From: Candidatus Aminicenantota bacterium
GTDB taxonomy: Bacteria > Acidobacteriota > Aminicenantia > Aminicenantales > Aminicenantaceae
Length of the DNA: 64,000 bases
Assembly: GCA_011772495.1 (NCBI GenBank)
Contig: WVZL01000006.1
Coordinates: forward strand, 1 to 64,000
Reading direction: 5' to 3'
The translations under genes were made by a program, and so were the position numbers. Below the pieces are notes generated by a model. That model made no database searches and was not told the origin of the DNA. It saw nothing but the letters and a program-made list of their open reading frames with translations. Shown here piece by piece: positions 19,134-27,066 of the stretch (the stretch's first letter is position 1; each line of letters begins with the position of its first letter).

Positions 19134-19389
19134 GGGGTCAGGTCTTGACTTTCAACATTTTTTGTTATCCCCAAGTGTAAAATGAGAAGAGATTAGGTCA
19201 CGGCTTTCAATTCTTTTTAGAATAAATCTAAAATATCAAGAAAATTAGAGTCGTGTTCGACTCATTTAGTCTTTTCATTCGCTCGAAATATCCAAAATTT
19301 TGGATTTTTCTTTTATTAGAAATTGGCATATTTATTCTCTATTTTCAAGTTATCTAAAATAAGAATGTTGAAAGTCAAGACCTGACCCC
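19134..19389. mobile_element. 256-bp non-autonomous element with 26-bp perfect inverted termini
   Basis: The left terminus 19134-19159 (starting GGGGTCAGGTCTTGAC) is the exact reverse complement of 19364-19389. The ~200-bp interior is A/T-rich and non-coding. Termini of this kind (GGTCAGGTCTTGACTTT) recall the palindromes mobilised by REP-associated tyrosine transposases, but no transposase is in the window. The right edge directly abuts the dnaE2 stop codon. This element fills most of the 338-bp gap between cpaM and dnaE2. Confidence 0.65.
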
Positions 19390-22194
19390 TTATGAATAAG
19401 GGTTGAGGAAGAAGCAGTTGAAAACCTTTGGCCTTCCGTTGCCATCCTTCCGCACTTCTGCCCTCAAATAGCAGGCAGGTGGAGAACCAAAAGTTAAGCA
19501 TTTTGTCTCTCCCACTCCTTCTAGAAGACCTGTTTCGTCCTCGAAAAGAAAGAAGTATTTCCGGCCATTCCTCACCGCCTTCTGTCGAGCATCGACAACT
19601 CTGACCACAATCTCCACCTCTCGCCCCACATAAGTCCCTAAATCTTTTATCCGGAGAGCCGGCCTTCTTCCTTCAAACAGAGAAAGGGAATCTTCTCCAG
19701 GACTGAAACCGAGCGAATCGATGAGCATTTTCTCCCTCTCCCGCGGAGCTATCTCCGAAACATCCTCGACTCCCTCCAGTCCCCTGAAATAACGGAGGAT
19801 CTGCTGCGTCCTTCGGGGCTCGAGAGAGTCAAAGACCCCGGCTTTGATCAGGGAAAGGAGCTCGGTCTTGGTCAAAGAAACCCGAGAAAGAAAATCTTCT
19901 ACGGAAAGATACTCCCCGTTTTTTCTCTCTTCGATGATCTTATCGGCGGTCTTTAAAGCCAATCCCTTAATGGAAGTCAAACCCACCCGGATATCCTTTC
20001 CTTCCACTTCGAACTCGTAGCTGCTCCTGTTCGCATCCGGACCTAAGATTCGGATTCCCCGTCTCTTGGCCTCCTCGATGTAGGCAGCCAGTCCGTAATA
20101 GCCGCCTCCAGCGTTGAGGACAGCCGTCAGGTAGGGAACAGTATAGTGGACCTTCAGGTACACAGCCTGGTAGGCCACGTTGGCATAGGAAGCGCTGTGA
20201 GCCTTGTTGAAAGAGTAGGAAGAAAACTCTTCCATGGTCTTCCACAGCTTCTTTATCTCTCCTGCAGTATACCCTCTCTCTTCTGCTTCCCTGAAGAGCC
20301 GGTCTTTAAGCTGCGGAGCAACCCGTCTTTTCTTCAGGGAGCGGCGGAGGAGATCTCCCTCCTCAGGAAGCATTCCTGCCACCCGCTCAGCTACCTGCAT
20401 CACCTGCTCTTCATACAGGAGAAGCCCCCCTGTCTCAGGGAGAATGCGATCCAGGAAAGAATCTCTAAAGGCGGACTTTCCCTCTCGGCTGCGGAGAAGA
20501 GCTTCTTTCATGCCGCTCTCGGTGGGACCAGGCCGGATAAGAGCCAAAGCCTGCGTCAGCTCGTATATGTTCTCTGGCTTCAGGCGGCGGAGGAGGTTCA
20601 TCATGGCCGGGCTTTCCACCTGAAAACAGCCAATGGTCTGGGCTTCCTTGAAGAGGTTATAGGCTTTGGCATCTTGAGGAGGAATCTCTTTTAACCTCAG
20701 CCTCTTCTTGGTTGCGGAAATGGCGGCCAGTCCTCTTACCGAAAGCAAATCGAGCTTGATGAGTTTCAGGTCCTCGACCGCATCCCGGTCGTACTGGGCC
20801 ATCAGCAGCCCCTTGGCCGACTCCTCCAGGGGAAGATACCGATTCGCAGGAGCAGGAGTGAGAATCACCCCTCCCACATGGAGGGAGTTTTCGCCGTAGA
20901 CCGAAGTCAGGTCAGAGGCTGCCTTCCATATCTCTAAGTAACCAGGAAGGGGTTTGTCCTTCTTGAGGAAATCAGGCTCGGCGAAAAAAGGAACTCTTTT
21001 GCTCAGAGACCTGGCTTCCTCAGGAGGGAGGCCGAAGGACCGAGCTGTTTCGTACACAGCCGAACGGGCCCGGAAATTTTTCAGGCTGCACACAAAGGCG
21101 GCACCTGTTCTGCCCTGGCCGTATTTATCTAAGACATAAGCCAGGACCTGGTCTCTTTTTCGGGAATCAAAATCCAGGTCTATATCCGGAGGATCATCCC
21201 GTCCCTTGTTCAGGAATCTCTCGAAATAGAGGTCGAACTCGATGGGACTGAGGTGAGAAATCCCCAAGAGGTAGGCCAAATAAGAGGAGGCTCCTGAGCC
21301 TTTGAGATTATGAAGAATGCCGTTCTTCCGGGCAAACTGCACCACATCATAGACGATCAGAAAATAGGGAGCAAAACCTGACTTTTCCACGATGCCGAGC
21401 TCTCCCTTCGCTCGCTGCCTCTCTTTCCAGCTCAGGTTTTTCAAGCTCTTCAGTCTCGCCATCACCACCTCCCTTAGAGTGGTGGGAAAAAGGTCTTCGG
21501 GGAGAGAGGGGACGATGTCTTCGAAGGAAAATTGACACTTGGCAGCGACTTCAAAAGTTTGCTTGAAAGCTTCCTTCACTTCAGAACCGAATCTCTTGAT
21601 AGCCAGGGCTTCTTGATCTGGACCGAAGAGTTTGACTTTGTTCTTCAATTTTTCCCTTTCTGGAGGGAAAGGGATCTTTTTCTGGATGGAATGAAGGAGA
21701 ATGAGTCTCTCCGGGTTTTTCACAAACTTCAAGGGATTGGCCCAGACCAGGGGCAAATCATAGCTCTGAGACCATCTCAGGGCCTTTTCGAAGTTGAAAA
21801 AATCGGCTCCCAAGTATAAATCCACCCTCTCAGGCAAGTCAAAATCCTCCAGCGGTTTTTCTTCTCTGGCCTGAGGGAAGAAGATAACCACCAGCCCTTC
21901 TGTCTCCTTTATTTTCTTTTGATTGAAGATGTCCATCAAGTTCCAGTAGCCTTCTCTGCTCTTGACAAGAAACAAGAATTGCCTTTCCTGAATCTCTATC
22001 TCACAGCCAAAAAGAGGAGCGAAGCCTCTCTCCGAAACCGCCCTCTTCCATCCGCCCCAGCCGTAGAGGTTCTCCAGGTCGGTCAGGGCTGCAGAAGGGA
22101 GTCTTCTCTGGAAAGCCCAGGAGGCTAACTCCTCTAGAGTTGCTCCTCCTTTTCCCTTGCTGTAGACAGAGTGAACTCTCAGAGGAATGAACAT
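19390..22194 (-). CDS. dnaE2: Error-prone DNA polymerase III alpha subunit, DnaE2/ImuC-like
   Basis: 934 residues, shorter than replicative DnaE (about 1160). The palm has PDIDLDFDSRKRD with the catalytic aspartates; fingers include GSGASSYLAY and LHVGGVILTP; an OB-fold region ends the protein. The N-terminal PHP domain is degenerate: the usual TDHGNMYG reads TDLENLYG and the HxH motif reads VHS, so no proofreading is expected. It follows dinB by 3 bp and lexA lies upstream, making an SOS mutagenesis cassette. The stop codon lies at the edge of an inverted-repeat element, so the extreme C-terminus may have been altered. Confidence 0.85.
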   Translation of the reverse strand: MFIPLRVHSVYSKGKGGATLEELASWAFQRRLPSAALTDLENLYGWGGWKRAVSERGFAPLFGCEIEIQERQFLFLVKSREGYWNLMDIFNQKKIKETEGLVVIFFPQAREEKPLEDFDLPERVDLYLGADFFNFEKALRWSQSYDLPLVWANPLKFVKNPERLILLHSIQKKIPFPPEREKLKNKVKLFGPDQEALAIKRFGSEVKEAFKQTFEVAAKCQFSFEDIVPSLPEDLFPTTLREVVMARLKSLKNLSWKERQRAKGELGIVEKSGFAPYFLIVYDVVQFARKNGILHNLKGSGASSYLAYLLGISHLSPIEFDLYFERFLNKGRDDPPDIDLDFDSRKRDQVLAYVLDKYGQGRTGAAFVCSLKNFRARSAVYETARSFGLPPEEARSLSKRVPFFAEPDFLKKDKPLPGYLEIWKAASDLTSVYGENSLHVGGVILTPAPANRYLPLEESAKGLLMAQYDRDAVEDLKLIKLDLLSVRGLAAISATKKRLRLKEIPPQDAKAYNLFKEAQTIGCFQVESPAMMNLLRRLKPENIYELTQALALIRPGPTESGMKEALLRSREGKSAFRDSFLDRILPETGGLLLYEEQVMQVAERVAGMLPEEGDLLRRSLKKRRVAPQLKDRLFREAEERGYTAGEIKKLWKTMEEFSSYSFNKAHSASYANVAYQAVYLKVHYTVPYLTAVLNAGGGYYGLAAYIEEAKRRGIRILGPDANRSSYEFEVEGKDIRVGLTSIKGLALKTADKIIEERKNGEYLSVEDFLSRVSLTKTELLSLIKAGVFDSLEPRRTQQILRYFRGLEGVEDVSEIAPREREKMLIDSLGFSPGEDSLSLFEGRRPALRIKDLGTYVGREVEIVVRVVDARQKAVRNGRKYFFLFEDETGLLEGVGETKCLTFGSPPACYLRAEVRKDGNGRPKVFNCFFLNPYS

Positions 22195-22197
22195 TTT

Positions 22198-23421
22198 TTA
22201 TTTCGTCAAGGAGGCTGTCTTGAGGACAAAACCTCTCTTCTTCTCAAAACTGTAAAGACTTTCCAGCATTTTTTCCCGAACCGTAAGCAGGGAACCAAAG
22301 CCGTACTTCTCTCTCACCTGATCCACGGCGAGGCCCAGCCTTTCTGAGCGTTCAGAGTAGGGCTCAAAAAGAGAAAGAGGTCTGGCCCGGGCCAGGTCAG
22401 AAGCCTTCACCCCGACCAGGCGAAGGGACAACCGGGAAGAAGAGAAGAGCCCTAGGAACAGCTCCTGGGCAATACTGTAAATCCTTCCCATCTCCTGGAC
22501 AGGAGAGACAAGGAGGCGCCTTCGGGCCTCGGTCTTAAAGTCAGAATACCTGACTTTGACCTCGATGATATGGGCAAAAAGGCGTCCCCGGCGCAAAGGA
22601 AGGGTCAACCGGTCGCAGAGATAAGCCAAGTGAGCCAGGAGCAGGCGCCTGTCCCAGAGGTCTTGGAGAAAAGTCGTCTCCCGGGAAACAGATTTAGGGA
22701 CAGAGGCGGTCACCAAAGGACGGCTGTCAATCCCCCGGGACTGGAGAAAAAGCTCCTCGCCGCTCAAACCGAAGAGAGAGCGGAGGGTCGGCCGCGGCAA
22801 GCCCCACAAATCGCCGATCTTATGGATGTTGAGCATCCTGAGGATAACCTGGGCCTTGGGCCCTATTCCGGGTAAACATTCTATCCCCAGGTCCTTCAAG
22901 AATTCCTCTTCTCTTCCTTCTCCAATCTCGAAGAGCCCGCCTGGTTTAGCCCGGCGCGTGGCCAGTTTGGCCAGGATCTTATTGGAGCCCACTCCTACTG
23001 AAACTGAAATTCCCAGCTCTTTCTCCACCCTTTGCTTGATTTCTCGGGCCGTGCGGGAGAAAGAAAAATAAAGAGGACGGCAGCGGGTCAGATCGAGGTA
23101 GGCCTCATCCAGGGAAGCCTCCTCCACGTCCGGAGTATACTGGGAGAGAAGGTGGAAGAACTTCTCGGAGAATGTTTGGTAAATCTGGTAGTTCCCCCTT
23201 ATGAATATCCCGTGGGGACAGAGCTGGTAAGCCTTGCGCAGGGGCATGCCGGAATGGACGCCGTATCTCCGGGCCTCGTAAGAAGCGGTAGAAGCCACTC
23301 CCCTCTCATGGGGAAGACCGCCCACAATGACCGGCTTCCCTTTGAGAGAAGGGTTGAGGAGCTCTTCGATGGCAGCAAAAAAGGCGTCGATGTCAATATG
23401 GATGATAAATCTCCTTCTCAT
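22198..23421 (-). CDS. dinB: DNA polymerase IV, Y-family translesion polymerase
   Basis: 407 residues. Catalytic residues are in HIDIDAFFAAIE (with Phe as steric gate) and SLDEAYLD; the helix-hairpin-helix is CLPGIGPKAQ, and a little-finger domain follows. It retains the acidic triad, unlike inactive ImuB proteins. It has an extended C-terminus (FEKKRGFVLKTASL) but no obvious canonical clamp-binding motif. Cotranscribed with dnaE2 (3-bp gap). Together with LexA 150 bp upstream it should be SOS-induced. Confidence 0.92.
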   Translation of the reverse strand: MRRRFIIHIDIDAFFAAIEELLNPSLKGKPVIVGGLPHERGVASTASYEARRYGVHSGMPLRKAYQLCPHGIFIRGNYQIYQTFSEKFFHLLSQYTPDVEEASLDEAYLDLTRCRPLYFSFSRTAREIKQRVEKELGISVSVGVGSNKILAKLATRRAKPGGLFEIGEGREEEFLKDLGIECLPGIGPKAQVILRMLNIHKIGDLWGLPRPTLRSLFGLSGEELFLQSRGIDSRPLVTASVPKSVSRETTFLQDLWDRRLLLAHLAYLCDRLTLPLRRGRLFAHIIEVKVRYSDFKTEARRRLLVSPVQEMGRIYSIAQELFLGLFSSSRLSLRLVGVKASDLARARPLSLFEPYSERSERLGLAVDQVREKYGFGSLLTVREKMLESLYSFEKKRGFVLKTASLTK

Positions 23422-23440
23422 TTCTTCACTCTCGTCGTCT

Positions 23441-23470
23441 TAGTTTGTCTAGTTTATCTAGTTCGTCTAG
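23441..23470. repeat. Three tandem 9-mers between lexA and dinB
   Basis: TAGTTTGTC, TAGTTTATC and TAGTTCGTC follow one another at 23441-23467, then TAG. The 148-bp gap between the lexA stop and the dinB start has no other feature. Function unknown; it could be slipped-strand repeat DNA or a multi-site regulatory region. Confidence 0.5.
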
Positions 23471-23569
23471 CCCCTTGGAAAGCAAAACGGGCGGGACGAG
23501 TCCTTTGCTTTAACACCAGTCGCTTCTTGTGCTGCCTGGGTGGGACTTACTCTCTGCTGTTTCCTGTCG

Positions 23570-24196
23570 TCAGTACTTCCTCAGCAGCCCGATGACTCTC
23601 CCCAAAACTCTCAGCTCCTTGACCTGGATGGGCTCGAACTCCGGGTTCTCAGGGACAAGGAAGATATTCCCATTCTCTATCCTCAACCTCTTCAAGGTCA
23701 CCGAATCATCATCCAGGCGGGCAACCACCATCTCTCCAGAGTTAGCCGAGTTTGTCCTTTCCACGAGCACCCGGTCTCCATCATCGACATAAGCATCTAC
23801 CATGCTCTTTCCTTCGACGTGGATGCAGAAGATGTTGCCCCTCCTCCGACCCACCATCCAGTCTGGAACATCCACGGCTTCCCCCGAAGCATCAAAGACC
23901 TCTCTCGGCTGACCAGCTGGGACCAGACCGACTAAAGGCACCCGAGTTTTCTCCAAAAGAGCTGCAAAGCCGGTGAGCTTCACCTCTCCCTTGACTCTCT
24001 TCAAATAGCCTTTCTTCTCCAGGCTCAGGATATGCTTAAAAACAGCCGAAGGGTGGACAATGCCCAAGAACTCTCCCAGCTGCCTGATGGTGGGAGAATA
24101 ACCGTGCTCGAGAACGAAATTTTCGATGGTTCTCAAGACTTTATTCTGCCTTTCTGTCAGTTTTTTCCGGATTTTGTTTACCATTTTGTTCACCAT
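23570..24196 (-). CDS. lexA: LexA repressor
   Basis: 208 residues, normal length. Winged helix at residues 13-70 (LTERQNKVL, PTIRQLGEFLG). Self-cleavage site Ala94-Gly95 in LVPAGQP; the catalytic dyad is Ser131 (GKSMVDAYVDDGD) and Lys169 (VTLKRL). It represses the SOS regulon until RecA* triggers cleavage. The first eight codons are a near-duplication (MVNK MVNK); the DNA GTGAACAAAATGGTAAAC there is a direct repeat and might itself be an operator. ATG 24184 is an alternative start; neither has a good ribosome site. Confidence 0.93.
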   Translation of the reverse strand: MVNKMVNKIRKKLTERQNKVLRTIENFVLEHGYSPTIRQLGEFLGIVHPSAVFKHILSLEKKGYLKRVKGEVKLTGFAALLEKTRVPLVGLVPAGQPREVFDASGEAVDVPDWMVGRRRGNIFCIHVEGKSMVDAYVDDGDRVLVERTNSANSGEMVVARLDDDSVTLKRLRIENGNIFLVPENPEFEPIQVKELRVLGRVIGLLRKY

Positions 24197-24316
24197 ATAT
24201 ATTAATAACTCTGTTCTCCCCTCTTGTCAAGAAAAAATTTAAAAAAATTAGAAAAAAATTCCCCTAAAAATCTTCCCCCGAAAGGAGAAATCCTTTGGGA
24301 AAATCTTCTAGCCTAC

Positions 24317-24364
24317 AAAGATGAAAAGAAATACCCCTTAAAATCACCTAAAAAGGCGATTTAC
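24317..24364 (+). repeat. 48-bp intergenic repeat, copy A (upstream of scmD1)
   Basis: First of three gap-free alignable copies (others at 26797 and 27929). Shared blocks are AAAGATGA, AAATA-CCC, AAAATCACC and AAAGGCGATTTAC. It lies in the 300-bp gap between lexA and the RiPP locus. AAATCACC and GGCGATTT could form an imperfect hairpin. Weaker similarity between copies A and C continues a further ~60 bp downstream. Confidence 0.75.
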
Positions 24365-24430
24365 TTATATTTTTAAAAATTAAATAATTATTCCTAAATT
24401 AAATTTTAAGGGACGGAAAAAACACCTATT

Positions 24431-24460
24431 TTGACGGGCAAAGCTATCAGCTATTATATT
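24431..24460 (+). promoter_or_regulatory. Sigma-70-type promoter for the first RiPP unit
   Basis: TTGACG (24431-24436) and TATATT (24455-24460) are separated by 18 bp, 37 bp upstream of the scmD1 start. Each hexamer matches 5 of 6 consensus bases. Confidence 0.5.
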
Positions 24461-24496
24461 AAAAACATAAATATATAAAGGAAAAACAACGAGACA

Positions 24497-24784
24497 ATGC
24501 CAGAGCCAAATAAGCCTGTAGCCAATCCTCTGGTGGTCCTGCGTGAGGAGTTTGATGACTGGGCTGTCCTTTTTGACCCAGATACGGGTAATGCCTTTGG
24601 ACTCAATCCTGTTGGAGTGTTTATCTGGAAACGACTCGATGGCAGCCATACTATCGAAAACATCCTAAAAGAACTTCGCCAAAATTGCGAAGATGTGCCG
24701 CAGGAGGCAGAAGGTCATCTTCAGACTTTTATCCAGAGCTTGGTTGAACAAGGTTTAGCAGGATATGAAAATCAAAAAGCTTAA
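24497..24784 (+). CDS. scmD: PqqD-like RiPP recognition protein, copy 1 (ScmD-like)
   Basis: 95 residues. PqqD-type RiPP recognition element: FDDWAVLFDPDTG forms the beta hairpin, then LNPVGVFIWKRLDG and two helices ending VEQGLAGYE. Such proteins bind the leader of a precursor peptide and present it to radical SAM enzymes. Clearly paralogous to the protein at 28112 and, from memory, like SynChlorMet ScmD. The ribosome site is weak. First gene of the unit; scmF copy 1 follows after about 100 bp in which no gene is seen. An scmE equivalent, present in the second unit, is absent here. Confidence 0.85.
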   Translation: MPEPNKPVANPLVVLREEFDDWAVLFDPDTGNAFGLNPVGVFIWKRLDGSHTIENILKELRQNCEDVPQEAEGHLQTFIQSLVEQGLAGYENQKA

Positions 24785-24884
24785 AGAGATCGGGAAGAAA
24801 CATCTAAAACTAAAAAGACCCAGAAAAGAGGGAAAAACAGGCCGATGAGGTCGTACCGTTGCTGACTCAAGAGTAAGGTGCGTG

Positions 24885-26018
24885 ATGAATGTGACTCAAG
24901 AGAAATCAGTAAAGCCTGAAAAGCGCAAATATCCTCTCAACCAGATTTATTTCTACTTAACAGGAGGCTGTAACCTCAGATGCCGCCACTGCTGGATCGA
25001 GTCAAAATACAAAGAAGGAGGGCACTCCCTTCCTGCACTAGGCCTTGATCTTTTTCAATCAATCATAAAACAAGCAAAACCGTTGGGGCTTTCCTGCGTC
25101 AAGCTAACTGGTGGTGAACCGCTTCTGCATCCACAAATTAAAGATATTCTGGAGCTGATTCATGCCGAGAATCTCGGTTTCTCTTTAGAAACCAATGGCC
25201 TGTTATGTTCACCTGAATTAGCTTCGAAGATGGCTGATTGCAAAAATTCTTTTATCGCCGTAAGCCTTGATGGATCAGAAGCTCAAACTCATGAGTGGGT
25301 GCGGGGCATTGATGGTTGCTTCGAGGACACCCTAAACGGTATAAGGAATCTGGTAAAGGCAGGACTCAGGCCGCAAATCATCATGACCATCATGCGACGC
25401 AATAAAGACCAGATGGAAGCTGTGGTCCGACTGGCTGAATCCTTGGGTGTTGGTTCGGTCAAATTCAATATCTTGCAGTCCATCGCAAGAGGAGAAAGGA
25501 TGTATGAAGCAGGAGAAGCCCTGCCGATTGAAGAGCTTATAGGTCTGGGAAATTGGGTGGAAAACGTCCTTTCTCCCTCAACTTCACTGCGCCTTTATTA
25601 CAGCCAACCAATGGCCTTCCTTCCTCTTGGAAAGATATTTTCCGACAATGGCGGCGGAAGTTCGATCTGCAGGATTCTGAATATTCTCGGAGTCCTGTCC
25701 GACGGCTCCTATGCCTTATGCGGGATCGGTGAAACTGTTCCTGAGCTTGTCTTCGGGCGTGCGGCCAGCGACCAATTGGAGGATATTTGGGACAAAACTC
25801 CCGCTTATCTTGAGCTCCGCGAGGGAATCCCCCACCGTTTTGAAGGGATCTGCAGAAAGTGTCTCATGAAGGGGCTTTGTCTTGGAAGCTGTGTTGCCCA
25901 GAATTATTATCGCAGCAAAAATTTCTGGACAGGAAATTGGTTTTGTGAAGAGGCCCACCAGCACGGACTCTTCCCAGAGACTCGAATCATTCCCAGGAAT
26001 AGAAATATAAACTCATGA
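24885..26018 (+). CDS. scmF: Radical SAM/SPASM peptide maturase, copy 1 (ScmF-like)
   Basis: 377 residues from ATG 24885 (a GTG at 24882 is adjacent). Radical SAM cluster cysteines 29, 33 and 36 in CNLRCRHCW; GGEPLLHP follows. The SPASM domain has Cys in YALCGIGE, ICRKCLMKGLCLGSC and WFCEEA, ligands for auxiliary 4Fe-4S clusters. PqqE-like enzymes of this type install C-C, C-S or other cross-links or epimerise residues on precursor peptides. Its stop overlaps the start of precursor 1 (ATGA), coupling enzyme and substrate. Highly similar to the copy at 29553. Confidence 0.87.
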   Translation: MNVTQEKSVKPEKRKYPLNQIYFYLTGGCNLRCRHCWIESKYKEGGHSLPALGLDLFQSIIKQAKPLGLSCVKLTGGEPLLHPQIKDILELIHAENLGFSLETNGLLCSPELASKMADCKNSFIAVSLDGSEAQTHEWVRGIDGCFEDTLNGIRNLVKAGLRPQIIMTIMRRNKDQMEAVVRLAESLGVGSVKFNILQSIARGERMYEAGEALPIEELIGLGNWVENVLSPSTSLRLYYSQPMAFLPLGKIFSDNGGGSSICRILNILGVLSDGSYALCGIGETVPELVFGRAASDQLEDIWDKTPAYLELREGIPHRFEGICRKCLMKGLCLGSCVAQNYYRSKNFWTGNWFCEEAHQHGLFPETRIIPRNRNINS

Positions 26019-26203
26019 AGAAAAAGATAAAATACGAGCCACCCAAATTTTTTACTATTCACAATGAACAAGCAAAAGGAGCAGATTGCATACCAGGATC
26101 CAATGCAACTTGGATGTGCAATGCCGGTTTTAGTGCATCAAGCGGCTGTTGGTCAGGGCCTTCCGCTACAACTGAATGTGATTTAGGTACAGGTGTGATA
26201 TAG
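26015..26203 (+). CDS. Candidate RiPP precursor peptide 1, Cys decapeptide repeats
   Basis: 62 residues. The leader (residues 1-22) is basic: MKKKIKYEPPKFFTIHN. The core begins GADC; Cys25, 35, 45 and 55 are exactly ten residues apart and each is followed by x-x-Gly. The repeat reads C-x-x-G-x-S-A-x-x-x (CIPGSNATWM, CNAGFSASSG, CWSGPSATTE). Start ATG 26015 overlaps the radical SAM stop by 4 bp. The same leader start (KY/K-x-P) and GADCI junction occur in the ORF at 30703. No signal peptide. Modification chemistry is unknown; precursor status is inferred from context and repeat structure. Confidence 0.8.
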   Translation: MKKKIKYEPPKFFTIHNEQAKGADCIPGSNATWMCNAGFSASSGCWSGPSATTECDLGTGVI

Positions 26204-26374
26204 AGGACGGTTTTTGAAGTCAGGAAAAGCTATGAAAAACCGTAACTATTGCCTTAAATAATCTATTTTCATCTACTCCAAAGGTGCAACCTCCGCTCTC
26301 ATCGATTCGTTAAAAGAGGATTAGCTGGGTAAGAAATCCAATTTCTTAAGCTTGGATAGCTCTTTCTTCAAGCC

Positions 26375-26403
26375 TTCTCATTTTTTCCTTTATCCGGTAG
26401 AAT
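26375..26403 (+). promoter_or_regulatory. Promoter of the decayed methyltransferase copy
   Basis: TTCTCA (26375-26380), 17-bp spacer, TAGAAT (26398-26403). The identical hexamers and spacing occur before the intact methyltransferase at 27000-27028, so this is a duplicated promoter. Confidence 0.5.
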
Positions 26404-26445
26404 TAAAAAAATTATGAAGAGTCATGCTTTTCTTAAGGAGCCTAT

Positions 26446-26796
26446 ATTAGACCAAGGGTACTGATAGGGAGATTACTGATCAAGACAGGGAGACTTGCCC
26501 ATCCCTTTGGCATGTTTATCCGCTGCCTGGGCGGGTACGCTCAGCCTCTCGCTGTTTTGGTCATATGGCCTGATGACCTGGTGGAATTAGGCCGAGAGAG
26601 CTATTCAAGAGCAGATCTGGTGAAGCATTTCTGTGATAAAAACTTAGTCGACTCAGGCCTGAATTCTGATGAAACTGCCATTTTAGAAGAAATTCCCTTG
26701 AAGAGAGGAAAACTTCTCCTCCTGGGAGTGGGAGGCGGGAGAGAGGCCATTCATCTCTCTCGACTGGATTTTAATGATTTTCCCCATATGACCTAA
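26446..26796 (+). pseudogene. Truncated duplicate of the methyltransferase at 27067
   Basis: About 117 codons align in frame with the first part of the 27067 protein: IRPRVLIGRLLI against MRPRLRIGRLLI, then WPDDLVELGRESYS and KLLLLGVGGGREAIHLS. The start ATG has become ATT (26446), and the frame ends at TAA 26794-26796 right after the SAM motif I, so most of the catalytic domain is missing. An internal ATG at 26512 could still give a 94-residue product, but a function is unlikely. Confidence 0.8.
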
Positions 26797-26844
26797 AAAG
26801 ATGATAGAAAATAGCCCAAAAAATCACCGAGAAAGGCGATCCAC
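26797..26844 (+). repeat. 48-bp intergenic repeat, copy B (after the methyltransferase fragment)
   Basis: Aligns without gaps to copies A and C (AAAGATGATAGAAAAT ... AAATCACC ... AAAGGCGATCCAC). It begins immediately after the stop of the truncated methyltransferase, mirroring copy C, which begins 25 bp after the intact one. The following 150 bp to the next promoter contain no gene. Confidence 0.75.
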
Positions 26845-26999
26845 ATTTTTTTCAAAGGAGAATTTAATAAAGAGAGACAGTCGAATCCCCTGAGCGCTCA
26901 AATTGCATCACTGCTTGAACACCTAAAAATGGCTGGAAGTAACATGATATTAGATATAAAAGCCCTTTCTTAGAGAACTGTCGGTTTTTTCTTAGGGAC

Positions 27000-27028
27000 T
27001 TCTCATTTTTTTGTACTTCCTGTAGAAT
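27000..27028 (+). promoter_or_regulatory. Promoter of the intact methyltransferase
   Basis: TTCTCA (27000-27005), 17-bp spacer, TAGAAT (27023-27028), 38 bp before the start codon. Conserved with the duplicated copy at 26375, which supports it more than the hexamer scores alone. Confidence 0.55.
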
Positions 27029-27066
27029 TCGAAGAAACTGATGAGATTTTATTATTAGGAGCTAAT

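Noticed and set aside
20146-20694. 182-codon forward frame opposite dnaE2
   Set aside because: It lies wholly within the DnaE2 coding region, has no ribosome site and an unusual composition, so it is a shadow frame.
23032-23595. 187-codon forward frame across dinB and the lexA-dinB gap
   Set aside because: It runs antisense to the DinB catalytic domain and lacks any domain signal.
24184-24196. Direct repeat GTGAACAAAATGGTAAAC at the lexA start as LexA operator
   Set aside because: It could equally be codon duplication (MVNK MVNK), and the same motif was not found before dinB, so it is noted in the lexA entry only.
24785-24881. Possible remnant of scmE between scmD1 and scmF1
   Set aside because: By eye the ~97 bp do not align convincingly with any part of the scmE gene at 28413.
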